The position numbers were made by a program, and so were the translations under genes. From Geofilum sp964396555 (GTDB lineage: Bacteria; Bacteroidota; Bacteroidia; Bacteroidales; Marinilabiliaceae): 20,869 bases of DNA. The stretch's first letter is position 1. Each line of letters starts with the position of its first letter. Shown one piece after another: positions 6,855 through 14,278 of the stretch. The notes under the pieces are model-generated. The model was not told the DNA's origin and made no database searches. It saw only the letters and a list, made by a program, of their open reading frames with translations. The stretch lies in the NCBI GenBank assembly GCA_964396555.1, contig CAYNFX010000028.1, positions 1 to 20,869 of the forward strand, written 5' to 3'.

Positions 6855-8174
6855 ATGCAAAAGGAACTTGTAATACTGGGTGCCGGTGAAAGCGGTGTAG
6901 CTGCAGCCTTGCTTGCAAAAGCAAAGGGTATTCCTGTGTTTGTAAGTGACAGCAATGCTATTGCGGATAAGTTCAGAGCCGAACTGACTGCTGCGGTGAT
7001 AGCCTTTGAAGAGGGCGGTCACAGCAGGGAAAGGATACTGGCAGCCGCAGAGGTAATCAAAAGCCCCGGTATTCCTGATAAGGTCGCGCTGATAAAGGAC
7101 CTGGACCATGCAGGCATTCCTGTGATTTCGGATATTGAATTTGCAGCCCGTTATTCAAAGGCTCATATCGTGGGTATCACTGGTAGTAACGGAAAGACAA
7201 CTACAACACTGTGGACATACCATATACTGAAGGTGGCCGGAATAGATGCCACCCTTTCGGGAAATGTAGGCATAAGCCCCTGTCGCCAGCTTGCTCAGAA
7301 GGATCCGGCTGTCTTTGTGATGGAGCTGAGTAGTTTTCAGCTTGACAGAATGTACCACACCAGGGTCAACACTGCTGTGTTGACCAATATCACACCCGAT
7401 CACCTTGATAGGTATGATTACAAGTTTGAAAACTATATAAACTCAAAACTGAGGATACTACAAAACCAGGGTGAAGGCGACCACTTTATCTGGTGGACAG
7501 GTGATGAAGTTATGAAGGAGCACTTTAGGCCCGAGATGACTCTTGCCGCGAAGGTCCCTTTCAGTCTGGGTAGTGTTAAAAATGACTGTCTCCATTTGGA
7601 ATTTAATGGTCAGGTTTTGAATGTACCGCTAGACAAGGTTGCCCTTAAGGGAAGACATAACCTGTGTAATGCGATGGCTGCATCGCTGGCTGCGCTAAGT
7701 GCAGGAGCATCACCTGAGGCGGTAGCCGAAGGTCTTGCAACATTCCAGGCTGTAGAGCACAGGCTTGAACCTTGCGGTGAAGTTGACGGAGTCCTTTATA
7801 TAAATGATTCCAAGGCTACAAATACAGACTCGGCATGGTATGCCCTCGACAGTATGACAAGGCCTGTGGTGTGGATCGCCGGTGGTACCGACAAGGGCAA
7901 TGACTATTCGGTACTCTTAGAACTGGCCCGGAGTAAGGTAAAGGTTCTGATATGTATGGGAGTGGACAACTCCAAACTGATAAAGGCATTTGAGGGAGTG
8001 GTTCCCACCGTTGTAAGCACTGCAAGTCTGGATGAGGCATTCAGGGCAGCCAGAGTGTATGCCGAGAGCGGCGATGCAGTATTGCTTTCGCCTGCATGTG
8101 CAAGTTTCGATCTGTTCATAAACTATGAGCAGAGAGGAAAACAATTTAAGGAAAAAGTAAAGGAAGTATTGTAA
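6855..8174 (+). CDS. murD: UDP-MurNAc-L-alanine:D-glutamate ligase MurD
   Basis: MurD is the cytoplasmic ligase that adds D-glutamate to UDP-MurNAc-L-Ala. The 439 residues are normal for the family. An N-terminal Rossmann-like domain begins VILGAGESGVAAA (6-18). The ATP loop is GITGSNGKTTTT (107-118). Also visible are LSGNVGISP (134-142), ELSSFQLD (157-164) and NITPDHLDRY (178-187), as is the C-terminal domain with INDSKATNTDS and the nucleotide-contact stretch VWIAGGTDKG. A late LLSPACASFD is the characteristic MurD end motif. The ATG follows the mraY stop by two bases, and the stop is immediately followed by the ftsW start, so translation of mraY, murD and ftsW is probably coupled. Confidence 0.97.
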   Translation: MQKELVILGAGESGVAAALLAKAKGIPVFVSDSNAIADKFRAELTAAVIAFEEGGHSRERILAAAEVIKSPGIPDKVALIKDLDHAGIPVISDIEFAARYSKAHIVGITGSNGKTTTTLWTYHILKVAGIDATLSGNVGISPCRQLAQKDPAVFVMELSSFQLDRMYHTRVNTAVLTNITPDHLDRYDYKFENYINSKLRILQNQGEGDHFIWWTGDEVMKEHFRPEMTLAAKVPFSLGSVKNDCLHLEFNGQVLNVPLDKVALKGRHNLCNAMAASLAALSAGASPEAVAEGLATFQAVEHRLEPCGEVDGVLYINDSKATNTDSAWYALDSMTRPVVWIAGGTDKGNDYSVLLELARSKVKVLICMGVDNSKLIKAFEGVVPTVVSTASLDEAFRAARVYAESGDAVLLSPACASFDLFINYEQRGKQFKEKVKEVL

Positions 8175-9368
8175 ATGAGTGATAAATTAAGAAGATATCT
8201 GAAGGGCGATCCTGTTATATGGGGGATAGTGATAATACTTTCAGTAATATCGCTACTCTCAGTTTACAGCGCCACTGGCTCTCTGGCTTACAAGCACCAG
8301 GGAGGCAATACTTCCTACTATATGTTCAAGCAACTTTTTTCATTAGGAATAGGCTTTGGTATCATCGTACTTATTCATAATTTTCATTTCAGGTGGGTTG
8401 CAAAATTCAGTTTTCCGGCACTGGGGATAGCAGTAGTATTGCTGTTGGTTACACTGGTTGCCGGTGTTAATCTTAATATGGCATCAAGGTGGCTTACAAT
8501 ACCTGGTATTGGAATAACCTTCCAGCCCTCTGAGATGGCAAAGCTTGCGCTGATAGTATGGGTAGCCAAAATCCTTGCACAGCATCAGAAACCAGATGCT
8601 TCTACCTTGCAGGCATTCAAACCGATTATAATCTGGGTAATCATTGTGGCAGGACTTATTTTCAGGGAGAACCTGTCAACAGCTCTTCTTGTAGTGGCAG
8701 TATCCTTTGCCATGATGTATGTAGGCCGTGTACCCATAAAGTATCTTGCAGGTACGGGGCTTGTAGCCATTGCTTTGGTAGTATTGTTGCTGTTTTTGGC
8801 TCCCAAGGTTGATTTTTTGCCTCGTGCCGCCACATGGACGGCACGTGTAGAACAGTTTTTCGATCCTGAAAAGGCTGATGAAGCATCCAGTTACCAGTCT
8901 GTTCAGAGCAAGATTGCAATTGCAAATGGTGGTCTGATGGGCAAAGGGCCTGGCAATAGTGTACAGAGGAATTTTATCCCTCACCCTTACAGTGACTTCA
9001 TCTTTGCGATTATTGCAGAGGAATACGGGCTAATAGGTCCTTTGGTGGTAATAATGTGTTATCTGACCTTGCTTGCCAGGATAGGGGTGATAATTAGGAA
9101 AAGCAACACGACCTTTCCGGCCTTTCTGTCATTGGGGCTGGGGCTTATGCTTGTATCCCAGGCCTTTGTAAATATGGGGGTTGCTGTTGGTATTTTTCCG
9201 GTTACGGGACAGCCGTTGCCGCTTGTGAGTCTAGGGACTACATCTGTGTTCTTTACCTGTGCAAGCTTTGGACTGATTCTTGGTGTCAGCAGGTACAATG
9301 AGGAAAGAGAGAAGGAAGCTGCGGGTGGAACAGACAATGTTACAGAGGAGCAAGGAGAAAAAGAGTAG
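8175..9368 (+). CDS. ftsW: Septal peptidoglycan polymerase FtsW (SEDS family)
   Basis: FtsW is the SEDS glycosyltransferase that polymerises lipid II at the septum and works with FtsI. The 397-residue polytopic protein has about ten hydrophobic segments. SEDS signatures seen are FQPSEMAKLALI (116-127), the PHPYSDFIFAIIAEE block (269-283) containing D274 at the position of the extracytoplasmic Asp conserved in RodA and FtsW, and GQPLPLVSLGTTS (345-357). The usual QPDxGT-like segment in the middle reads RENLSTA (164-170); I believe Bacteroidota SEDS proteins are divergent there. The C-terminal 25 residues are a charged cytoplasmic tail rich in Glu. The start codon abuts the murD stop with no spacer. 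FtsW is preferred over RodA because of its position between murD and murG. Confidence 0.95.
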   Translation: MSDKLRRYLKGDPVIWGIVIILSVISLLSVYSATGSLAYKHQGGNTSYYMFKQLFSLGIGFGIIVLIHNFHFRWVAKFSFPALGIAVVLLLVTLVAGVNLNMASRWLTIPGIGITFQPSEMAKLALIVWVAKILAQHQKPDASTLQAFKPIIIWVIIVAGLIFRENLSTALLVVAVSFAMMYVGRVPIKYLAGTGLVAIALVVLLLFLAPKVDFLPRAATWTARVEQFFDPEKADEASSYQSVQSKIAIANGGLMGKGPGNSVQRNFIPHPYSDFIFAIIAEEYGLIGPLVVIMCYLTLLARIGVIIRKSNTTFPAFLSLGLGLMLVSQAFVNMGVAVGIFPVTGQPLPLVSLGTTSVFFTCASFGLILGVSRYNEEREKEAAGGTDNVTEEQGEKE

Positions 9369-9400
9369 ACTGAAAACCTGTCTGTAAGTTTTTGCAGTTG

Positions 9401-9431
9401 TTGGTATGAACTGAGAAGTATATAGAGTTTG
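9401..9431 (+). promoter_or_regulatory. Weak candidate internal promoter before murG
   Basis: In the 93-base gap between ftsW and murG, TTG at 9401-9403 is followed after 19 bases by TAGAGTTTG at 9423-9431. This resembles the Bacteroidota TAnnTTTG element but has one extra base. It would allow the distal genes to be transcribed separately. The match is imperfect and the call is tentative. Confidence 0.2.
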
Positions 9432-9461
9432 ATTTAGGTCTGTAATTGAAAGGACCGAATT

Positions 9462-10586
9462 ATGAATACCGGTAATATGGAAAATAGAAATCCGAAAATA
9501 ATAATCAGTGGTGGAGGAACAGGTGGTCATATTTTCCCGGCCATTTCCATTGCTGATGCCCTTAGAAGGGTTATGCCTTCCTGTGAGATACTCTTTGTAG
9601 GAGCACTTGGCAGAATGGAGATGGATAGGGTCCCGGCCGCCGGATACAAGATAGTCGGCCTTCCGGTTGCAGGCTTTCAGAGAAGGTTTACATGGAAGAA
9701 CCTTACCTTCTTTTACAAGCTTGCCGCAAGCATGATAAAAGCCAGGCAGATAATTCGTAGTTTTCGTCCCGACGTTGCAGTCGGTGTGGGTGGCTATGCC
9801 AGCGGACCGGTACTACGGGCCGCTGCTGGTGCGGGAGTCCCAACAGTACTGCAGGAGCAAAACAGCTTTCCCGGGGTGACCAACCGCATCCTTTCCAAGA
9901 AGGCAGCCGCCATTTGTGTTGCCTATCCTGAGATGGAGCGTTTTTTTCCGGCAGGGAAGATAATATTTACCGGTAATCCGGTGCGCAGTACTCTTACTCA
10001 GAACCTCAACCTTCAGGAGGCCTATGCAGAATTTGGGCTGAATCCTTCATTACCGACCATCCTGGTAATTGGCGGAAGTCTGGGTGCAGGAAGTATTAAC
10101 AAGGGTATGCTTGAAAAAATTGAGTTGGTAAGGGGTAAGGATGTGCAGGTGCTCTGGCAGACCGGAAGGAATTACCATGAAAGTATACAAAGAGATCTGC
10201 AGCCACTGGGCTTAAACAATGTTAAGGTACAGCCCTTTATCTCAAGGATGGATTATGCCTATGGTATTGCCGATGTGGTAGTGTCAAGGGCGGGAGCAAG
10301 TTCTATCAGTGAACTTGCATTGCTGGGAAAGGCGTCCATACTGGTGCCGTCGCCCAATGTGTCGGAAGACCACCAGACCAAGAATGCAATGGCCCTGGTT
10401 GACAAGTCTGCTGCCATCCTTGTAAGGGATGCAGAGACAAGTGACAAATTGCTGTCAGAGGCACTGAGATTACTAAATGAGCAGGATCTTAGAAAGAGCC
10501 TGTCGAACAATGTAAGGCTGTTTGCCCGTCCCAATGCTGACCGGGATATAGCCGAAGAGGTTTTGAAACTTTGTGGTATTGAATAA
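9462..10586 (+). CDS. murG: Lipid II synthase MurG (UDP-GlcNAc transferase)
   Basis: MurG adds GlcNAc from UDP-GlcNAc to lipid I on the inner face of the cytoplasmic membrane, giving lipid II. The 374 residues form a GT-B glycosyltransferase. The N-terminal glycine loop is SGGGTGGHIFPA (16-27). A second G-rich loop, GVGGYASGP, is at 108-116, followed by EQNSFPGVTNRILSK (132-146). The C-terminal domain starts near VIGGSLGAGSIN (202-213) and has the donor-binding run VVSRAGASSISELALLGK (273-290) and an EDHQTKNA segment (302-309). The ATG at 9462 is preceded by AAAGGA; a Met five codons later would also leave the glycine loop intact. Ninety-three bases separate it from ftsW, and 12 from murC. 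Confidence 0.96.
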   Translation: MNTGNMENRNPKIIISGGGTGGHIFPAISIADALRRVMPSCEILFVGALGRMEMDRVPAAGYKIVGLPVAGFQRRFTWKNLTFFYKLAASMIKARQIIRSFRPDVAVGVGGYASGPVLRAAAGAGVPTVLQEQNSFPGVTNRILSKKAAAICVAYPEMERFFPAGKIIFTGNPVRSTLTQNLNLQEAYAEFGLNPSLPTILVIGGSLGAGSINKGMLEKIELVRGKDVQVLWQTGRNYHESIQRDLQPLGLNNVKVQPFISRMDYAYGIADVVVSRAGASSISELALLGKASILVPSPNVSEDHQTKNAMALVDKSAAILVRDAETSDKLLSEALRLLNEQDLRKSLSNNVRLFARPNADRDIAEEVLKLCGIE

Positions 10587-10598
10587 ATTAACAACGAA

Positions 10599-11996
10599 AT
10601 GATGCTTCCTGAAGACATAAAGAGAGTGTGGCTGATAGGTATCGGTGGTATTGGAATGAGTGCACTGGCACGTTATTTCAAACTGCGCGGCTGTATGGTG
10701 GCAGGATATGATCGTACGCCATCGCCAGTGACAGATGCTCTTCAGGAGGAAGGTATAGAGGTTGTATTTGACGAGAACCCTGGCCTGATAGCACCACCTT
10801 TCAGGGCAAAGGAGGGTACGCTTATTATTTTCACTCCTGCAGTAGGGGAAGATCAGGCTCAGCTTGTCTTTTTCGGAGAGGGAGGTTTTACTGTTATGAA
10901 AAGGGCTCAGGTCCTTGGTCTTGTAAGTAGAGGAAGCAAGAGTGTCTGTATAGCGGGAACACATGGCAAGACTACGATTACGACACTTACTGCCCATCTG
11001 TACAGGGAAAGCAGTTTGGGTTGCTGTGCTTTCCTTGGTGGTATCTCCAAGAACTTCAACACAAACTTCCTGTGGGATGAGGCATCTGAGTATGTGGTAC
11101 TGGAGGCTGATGAGTTTGACCGTTCCTTCCTGTGGCTAAGGCCATACACTGCACTGATTTCGGCAGTAGATGCCGACCACCTGGATGTGTATGGCACACG
11201 CGAGAGTTTCCTTGAAGCCTTCGCTGAGTTTGCTTCAGGAGTGATTAGTGGAGGAAGTCTCCTGATTAAGGAAGGTTTGCCTGTGGATCTGTCAAAGCTG
11301 GATTCGGGGGTGAATATCCATACCTACTCGCTGAAAAGCAAGAGAGCTGATTTTTACGCTGAAAATATAAGGATAGAAAACGGTTCCTATTGCTTTGACC
11401 TTATGACACCGCGAGGTGTAATAAGTGAACTTAAGATGGGAATTCCTGGCCTTTTAAATGTTGAGAATGCTGTAGGCGCCATGGGACTGGCTCTACTTAA
11501 CGGAGTGCAACCGGATGAGCTTCGCAGTGCACTGCCTATGTTCAGGGGTATCAGGCGCCGTTTTGATATCTGGCATAAGACTGAGGACTTTACCTTTATT
11601 GATGATTATGCACACCATCCAGAGGAAATAAGGGCTACGGTACAAAGTGTAAGACTGATGTATCCGGACTATTATCTGACCGGAGTTTTCCAACCTCACC
11701 TCTATACGAGAACCCGTGATTTTGCTGATGGTTTTGCTGATGCCTTGTCACTTCTTGATGAGGTCATACTTGCAGATATTTACCCTGCAAGGGAGGAACC
11801 TATACCGGGCATAACAAGCAGAAGCATTGGAGACCTGATTAAAGGCACTCCGGTAACATATGTCGAATACGATAAACTGACTGAGAGTCTGATGCCAAGA
11901 ACGGATGTTCCTCAGGTCATACTGACAATGGGTGCAGGTGATATAGACAGGCTGGTTCCCATCCTTGCGGATAAGTTTATACTATTAAAAAAGTAA
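10599..11996 (+). CDS. murC: UDP-N-acetylmuramate:L-alanine ligase MurC
   Basis: MurC is the first Mur ligase, adding L-alanine to UDP-MurNAc in the cytoplasm. The 465 residues begin with an UDP-substrate domain carrying LIGIGGIGMSALA (12-24). The ATP loop AGTHGKTTITTL (119-130) has the MurC-type THGKTT rather than the SNGKTT or TNGKTT of MurD and MurE. GGISKNFNTN (147-156), LEADEFDRSF (168-177) and DADHLDVYG (191-199) follow. The C-terminal domain holds FIDDYAHHPEEI and GVFQPHLYTRTRD, both typical of MurC. Two Met codons occur in tandem at the start. murC is followed by ftsQ, with no murB or ddl between them as there would be in many other phyla. A 114-base gap follows. Confidence 0.96.
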   Translation: MMLPEDIKRVWLIGIGGIGMSALARYFKLRGCMVAGYDRTPSPVTDALQEEGIEVVFDENPGLIAPPFRAKEGTLIIFTPAVGEDQAQLVFFGEGGFTVMKRAQVLGLVSRGSKSVCIAGTHGKTTITTLTAHLYRESSLGCCAFLGGISKNFNTNFLWDEASEYVVLEADEFDRSFLWLRPYTALISAVDADHLDVYGTRESFLEAFAEFASGVISGGSLLIKEGLPVDLSKLDSGVNIHTYSLKSKRADFYAENIRIENGSYCFDLMTPRGVISELKMGIPGLLNVENAVGAMGLALLNGVQPDELRSALPMFRGIRRRFDIWHKTEDFTFIDDYAHHPEEIRATVQSVRLMYPDYYLTGVFQPHLYTRTRDFADGFADALSLLDEVILADIYPAREEPIPGITSRSIGDLIKGTPVTYVEYDKLTESLMPRTDVPQVILTMGAGDIDRLVPILADKFILLKK

Positions 11997-12080
11997 GCGT
12001 TATTGTTAAAAACTATAGCCAAAGTGTTGATAATTATTGATCCTGATATGTAGGGTCTTGAGTTCAAAACAGTTATATTT

Positions 12081-12096
12081 AGCCGGTCAGGCGGCT
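12081..12096 (+). other. Small hairpin in the murC-ftsQ gap
   Basis: AGCCG (12081-12085) and CGGCT (12092-12096) form a perfect 5-base-pair inverted repeat around the loop GTCAGG, 14 bases before the ftsQ ATG. No T-tract follows, so it is not a standard terminator. The rest of the 114-base gap (11997-12110) is AT-rich with no gene. The core GTCAGGC recurs in the hairpin before ftsZ at 14241-14256. Confidence 0.4.
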
Positions 12097-12110
12097 TTCG
12101 GGAATACAAT

Positions 12111-12842
12111 ATGAGAAAGGCTGTCAAAATATTGAAGTGGGGTTTTGTGCTGGGATACTTCCCTGTGATGTTGTCCTTTGTGGCAGTCAGTCACAGGTCG
12201 GTAGTTTGTTCCGACATAAGAGTTTATGTCAAGGATAGTATGGATGCCCGCTTTATTGATGCAGCTGATATAAGGAAGCTTGTTATTGACAAAAATCCCT
12301 CATTGCTGGGTGAGCCGGTTAGGAATTTGAACTTTGAGGAATTGGAGAACTTTGTTAAGCGTAACAGTTCTGTTCGTACCTGCGAGGTGTTTAATTCGGG
12401 TTCCGGTGTTATAAACATAGTACTGACCCAGTACAAGCCTATAGTCAGGGTGCTGGCAGCAAACGGATCTTTCTATCTTGACAGTGAAGGACATCAGATA
12501 CCTGTATCGTCACGATTTTCGGCCAGAGTGCTTGTTGCAAACGGAACATTACCGACCGACAAAACAGAACTGTTGAATGTAGCTCGTCTGATAGCTTCAG
12601 ATCCTTTCTGGGAGGCTCAGTTTGAGCAGATTTACGTACGCAAAAATAATGATTACGTTTTGGTGCCACGGGTAGGAGATCATTTGATACTGCTTGGTCC
12701 GCCAGATGAAGTGGAGAAAAAGCTGAGAAACCTTAGGGCTTTGTATCAAAGCGGACTGGATCCCAGGGAGTGGAACGAATACAAAGTGATCAACCTGAAA
12801 TTCATGAATCAGGTTATCTGTTCAAGAAGCAGGTTGTTGTGA
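12111..12842 (+). CDS. ftsQ: Cell division protein FtsQ
   Basis: FtsQ is a bitopic divisome protein that links the FtsL-containing bridge to other division proteins in the periplasm. The 243 residues show a short basic N-terminus, one transmembrane segment (about 9-27), and a POTRA-like domain (about 34-107, with DIRVYVKDS, FIDAADIRKLVID and a VINIVLTQYKPIVRV strand). The C-terminal beta domain includes the conserved DSEGHQIPVS stretch, where the E. coli protein has a similar D-x-x-G turn. The end, YKVINLKFMNQVIC, fits the FtsQ pattern of an NL-x-aromatic strand near the C-terminus. Sequence identity across phyla is low, so position between murC and ftsA strengthens the call. Confidence 0.9.
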   Translation: MRKAVKILKWGFVLGYFPVMLSFVAVSHRSVVCSDIRVYVKDSMDARFIDAADIRKLVIDKNPSLLGEPVRNLNFEELENFVKRNSSVRTCEVFNSGSGVINIVLTQYKPIVRVLAANGSFYLDSEGHQIPVSSRFSARVLVANGTLPTDKTELLNVARLIASDPFWEAQFEQIYVRKNNDYVLVPRVGDHLILLGPPDEVEKKLRNLRALYQSGLDPREWNEYKVINLKFMNQVICSRSRLL

Positions 12843-12884
12843 TTAATGGAAGAATATTTTTAGATATAGATAAACCCCATAGAA

Positions 12885-14240
12885 ATGAATCAAGAGGCTA
12901 AACTGGTTGCTGCAATTGATATCGGAACCACTAAGGTTGTGGCTATTGCCGGGCGCAGGTATCCTGACCGCAATATTGAAATTCTGGGAGTGGAGAAGAC
13001 GCCTTCAACCGGTGTCAAGAGGGGAGTGATTCTTAATATAGAAGAGACTGTTTCTGCGATCAAGGAGGTGGTTTCCAGGCTGGAAGCCAGGCTTGATGTG
13101 CGCATTGGTGAAGTTTATGTGGGGATGGCAGGCTACTCAATGAAGAGCCTTACAAATCGTTGCTACCGGTTTATCGATCCAAATAAGGAGATTTCTACGT
13201 TTGATCTTGAAGAACTTAGCAAAGACAGTCATAAGATATCGCTTGAGCCAGGAGAAAAGGTAATCCATGTAATAGCGCAGGATTACAGTGTGGATAATGA
13301 GCATGGTGAAAGAAACCCTGTCGGCATGGCAGGTCACAGACTTGAAGGATACTACCATGTGGTGATAGGCCGCATGACTGCCATCAAGAATATAGAAAAG
13401 TGCGTGCACAGGGCCGGACTACAGCTTAAGGGTATTATCCTTGAGCCTTTGGCTTCAGCTCATGCTGTACTTACAAAGGATGAAATGGAAGGCGGTGTTG
13501 TTATGGTTGACATTGGTGGAGGAACAACCGACCTGGCCATATTCCAGAACGGCGTAGTTCGGCATACTGCTGTTATTCCTTTTGGTGGAAACGTAGTTAC
13601 CAACGACATCAAGGAAGGCTGTTCACTGCTTTTCAAGCAGGCCGAAATGCTCAAAGTACAATTTGCCTCTGCTATGAGCAGTCTGGTACGTGAGGACCTT
13701 TATGTTTCAATTCCTGGTATGCCAGGATGGGAGGCCAAGGAGATTTCCTTCAGGAACCTGGCTGCAATAGTTCAGGCCCGTATGGAAGAAATTATTGAAT
13801 ATGTTGCACATCATATCGAAAAATCCGGGTATTACGAAAAACTATCAATGGGAGTTGTGGTAACCGGAGGAGGAGCATTGCTTAAGGATATAGCTCATCT
13901 GATCAAGCTCAAGACAGGTCTAGAGGTCAGGATAGGAAGGCCGTCAAGGTATCTTGGAACGACTGATATTGAACCTGATATGATGCCATTATACTCTACC
14001 GCTGTTGGTCTGCTGATCGGTGCACCAGAATATGCAGCTAAGCAGGTTGTAGAAGCGAAGCTATTTGATATGCCACCTGTAGCGGAACAGCAACAAAAGG
14101 ATGAGCCGCGCAGAACTACAAGAAACAAGACTACTAAGCCGAAACCTGAAAAGGAACCTATTCTTTATACAGGAGACCTTTTTGAGACTATTAAGAACAA
14201 GATCGCGGGGATATTTGACGAAAAGGACGTTGAGATGTAG
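12885..14240 (+). CDS. ftsA: Cell division protein FtsA
   Basis: FtsA is the actin-like ATPase that ties FtsZ filaments to the inner membrane. The 451 residues include the phosphate-1 loop AIDIGTTKVVAIAG (10-23), the family-specific 1C domain region (about 85-160), phosphate-2 VVMVDIGGGTTDLAIF (205-220), the adenosine motif GVVVTGGGALLKDI (323-336), and a late YSTAVGLLIGA. A polar, basic linker (about 402-423, rich in Gln, Lys and Arg) leads to a C-terminal amphipathic helix, DLFETIKNKIAGIFDE (431-446), the expected membrane-targeting sequence. At about 30 residues longer than E. coli FtsA, the extra length is mainly this linker. A 38-base gap carrying a small hairpin separates it from ftsZ. 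Confidence 0.97.
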   Translation: MNQEAKLVAAIDIGTTKVVAIAGRRYPDRNIEILGVEKTPSTGVKRGVILNIEETVSAIKEVVSRLEARLDVRIGEVYVGMAGYSMKSLTNRCYRFIDPNKEISTFDLEELSKDSHKISLEPGEKVIHVIAQDYSVDNEHGERNPVGMAGHRLEGYYHVVIGRMTAIKNIEKCVHRAGLQLKGIILEPLASAHAVLTKDEMEGGVVMVDIGGGTTDLAIFQNGVVRHTAVIPFGGNVVTNDIKEGCSLLFKQAEMLKVQFASAMSSLVREDLYVSIPGMPGWEAKEISFRNLAAIVQARMEEIIEYVAHHIEKSGYYEKLSMGVVVTGGGALLKDIAHLIKLKTGLEVRIGRPSRYLGTTDIEPDMMPLYSTAVGLLIGAPEYAAKQVVEAKLFDMPPVAEQQQKDEPRRTTRNKTTKPKPEKEPILYTGDLFETIKNKIAGIFDEKDVEM

Positions 14241-14256
14241 TATGCCGTCAGGCATA
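14241..14256 (+). other. Small hairpin between ftsA and ftsZ
   Basis: TATGCC (14241-14246) and GGCATA (14251-14256) form a perfect 6-base-pair stem with a GTCA tetraloop, starting at the base after the ftsA stop codon and 22 bases before the ftsZ ATG. There is no T-tract, so termination is unlikely. mRNA processing or 3'-end protection that separates FtsA and FtsZ dosage is possible but unproven. Confidence 0.4.
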
Positions 14257-14278
14257 GTAAACACTGAAAAAGGCTTAT

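Noticed and set aside
6259..6924. 221-codon - strand frame across mraY and the start of murD
   Set aside because: It is antisense to two conserved genes. The product has a repetitive Tyr/His/Arg/Gln composition and no recognisable motif, and it spans a gene boundary.
10473..10997. 174-codon - strand frame across the murG-murC boundary
   Set aside because: It has shadow-frame composition and no ribosome site or family resemblance; both sense genes are intact.
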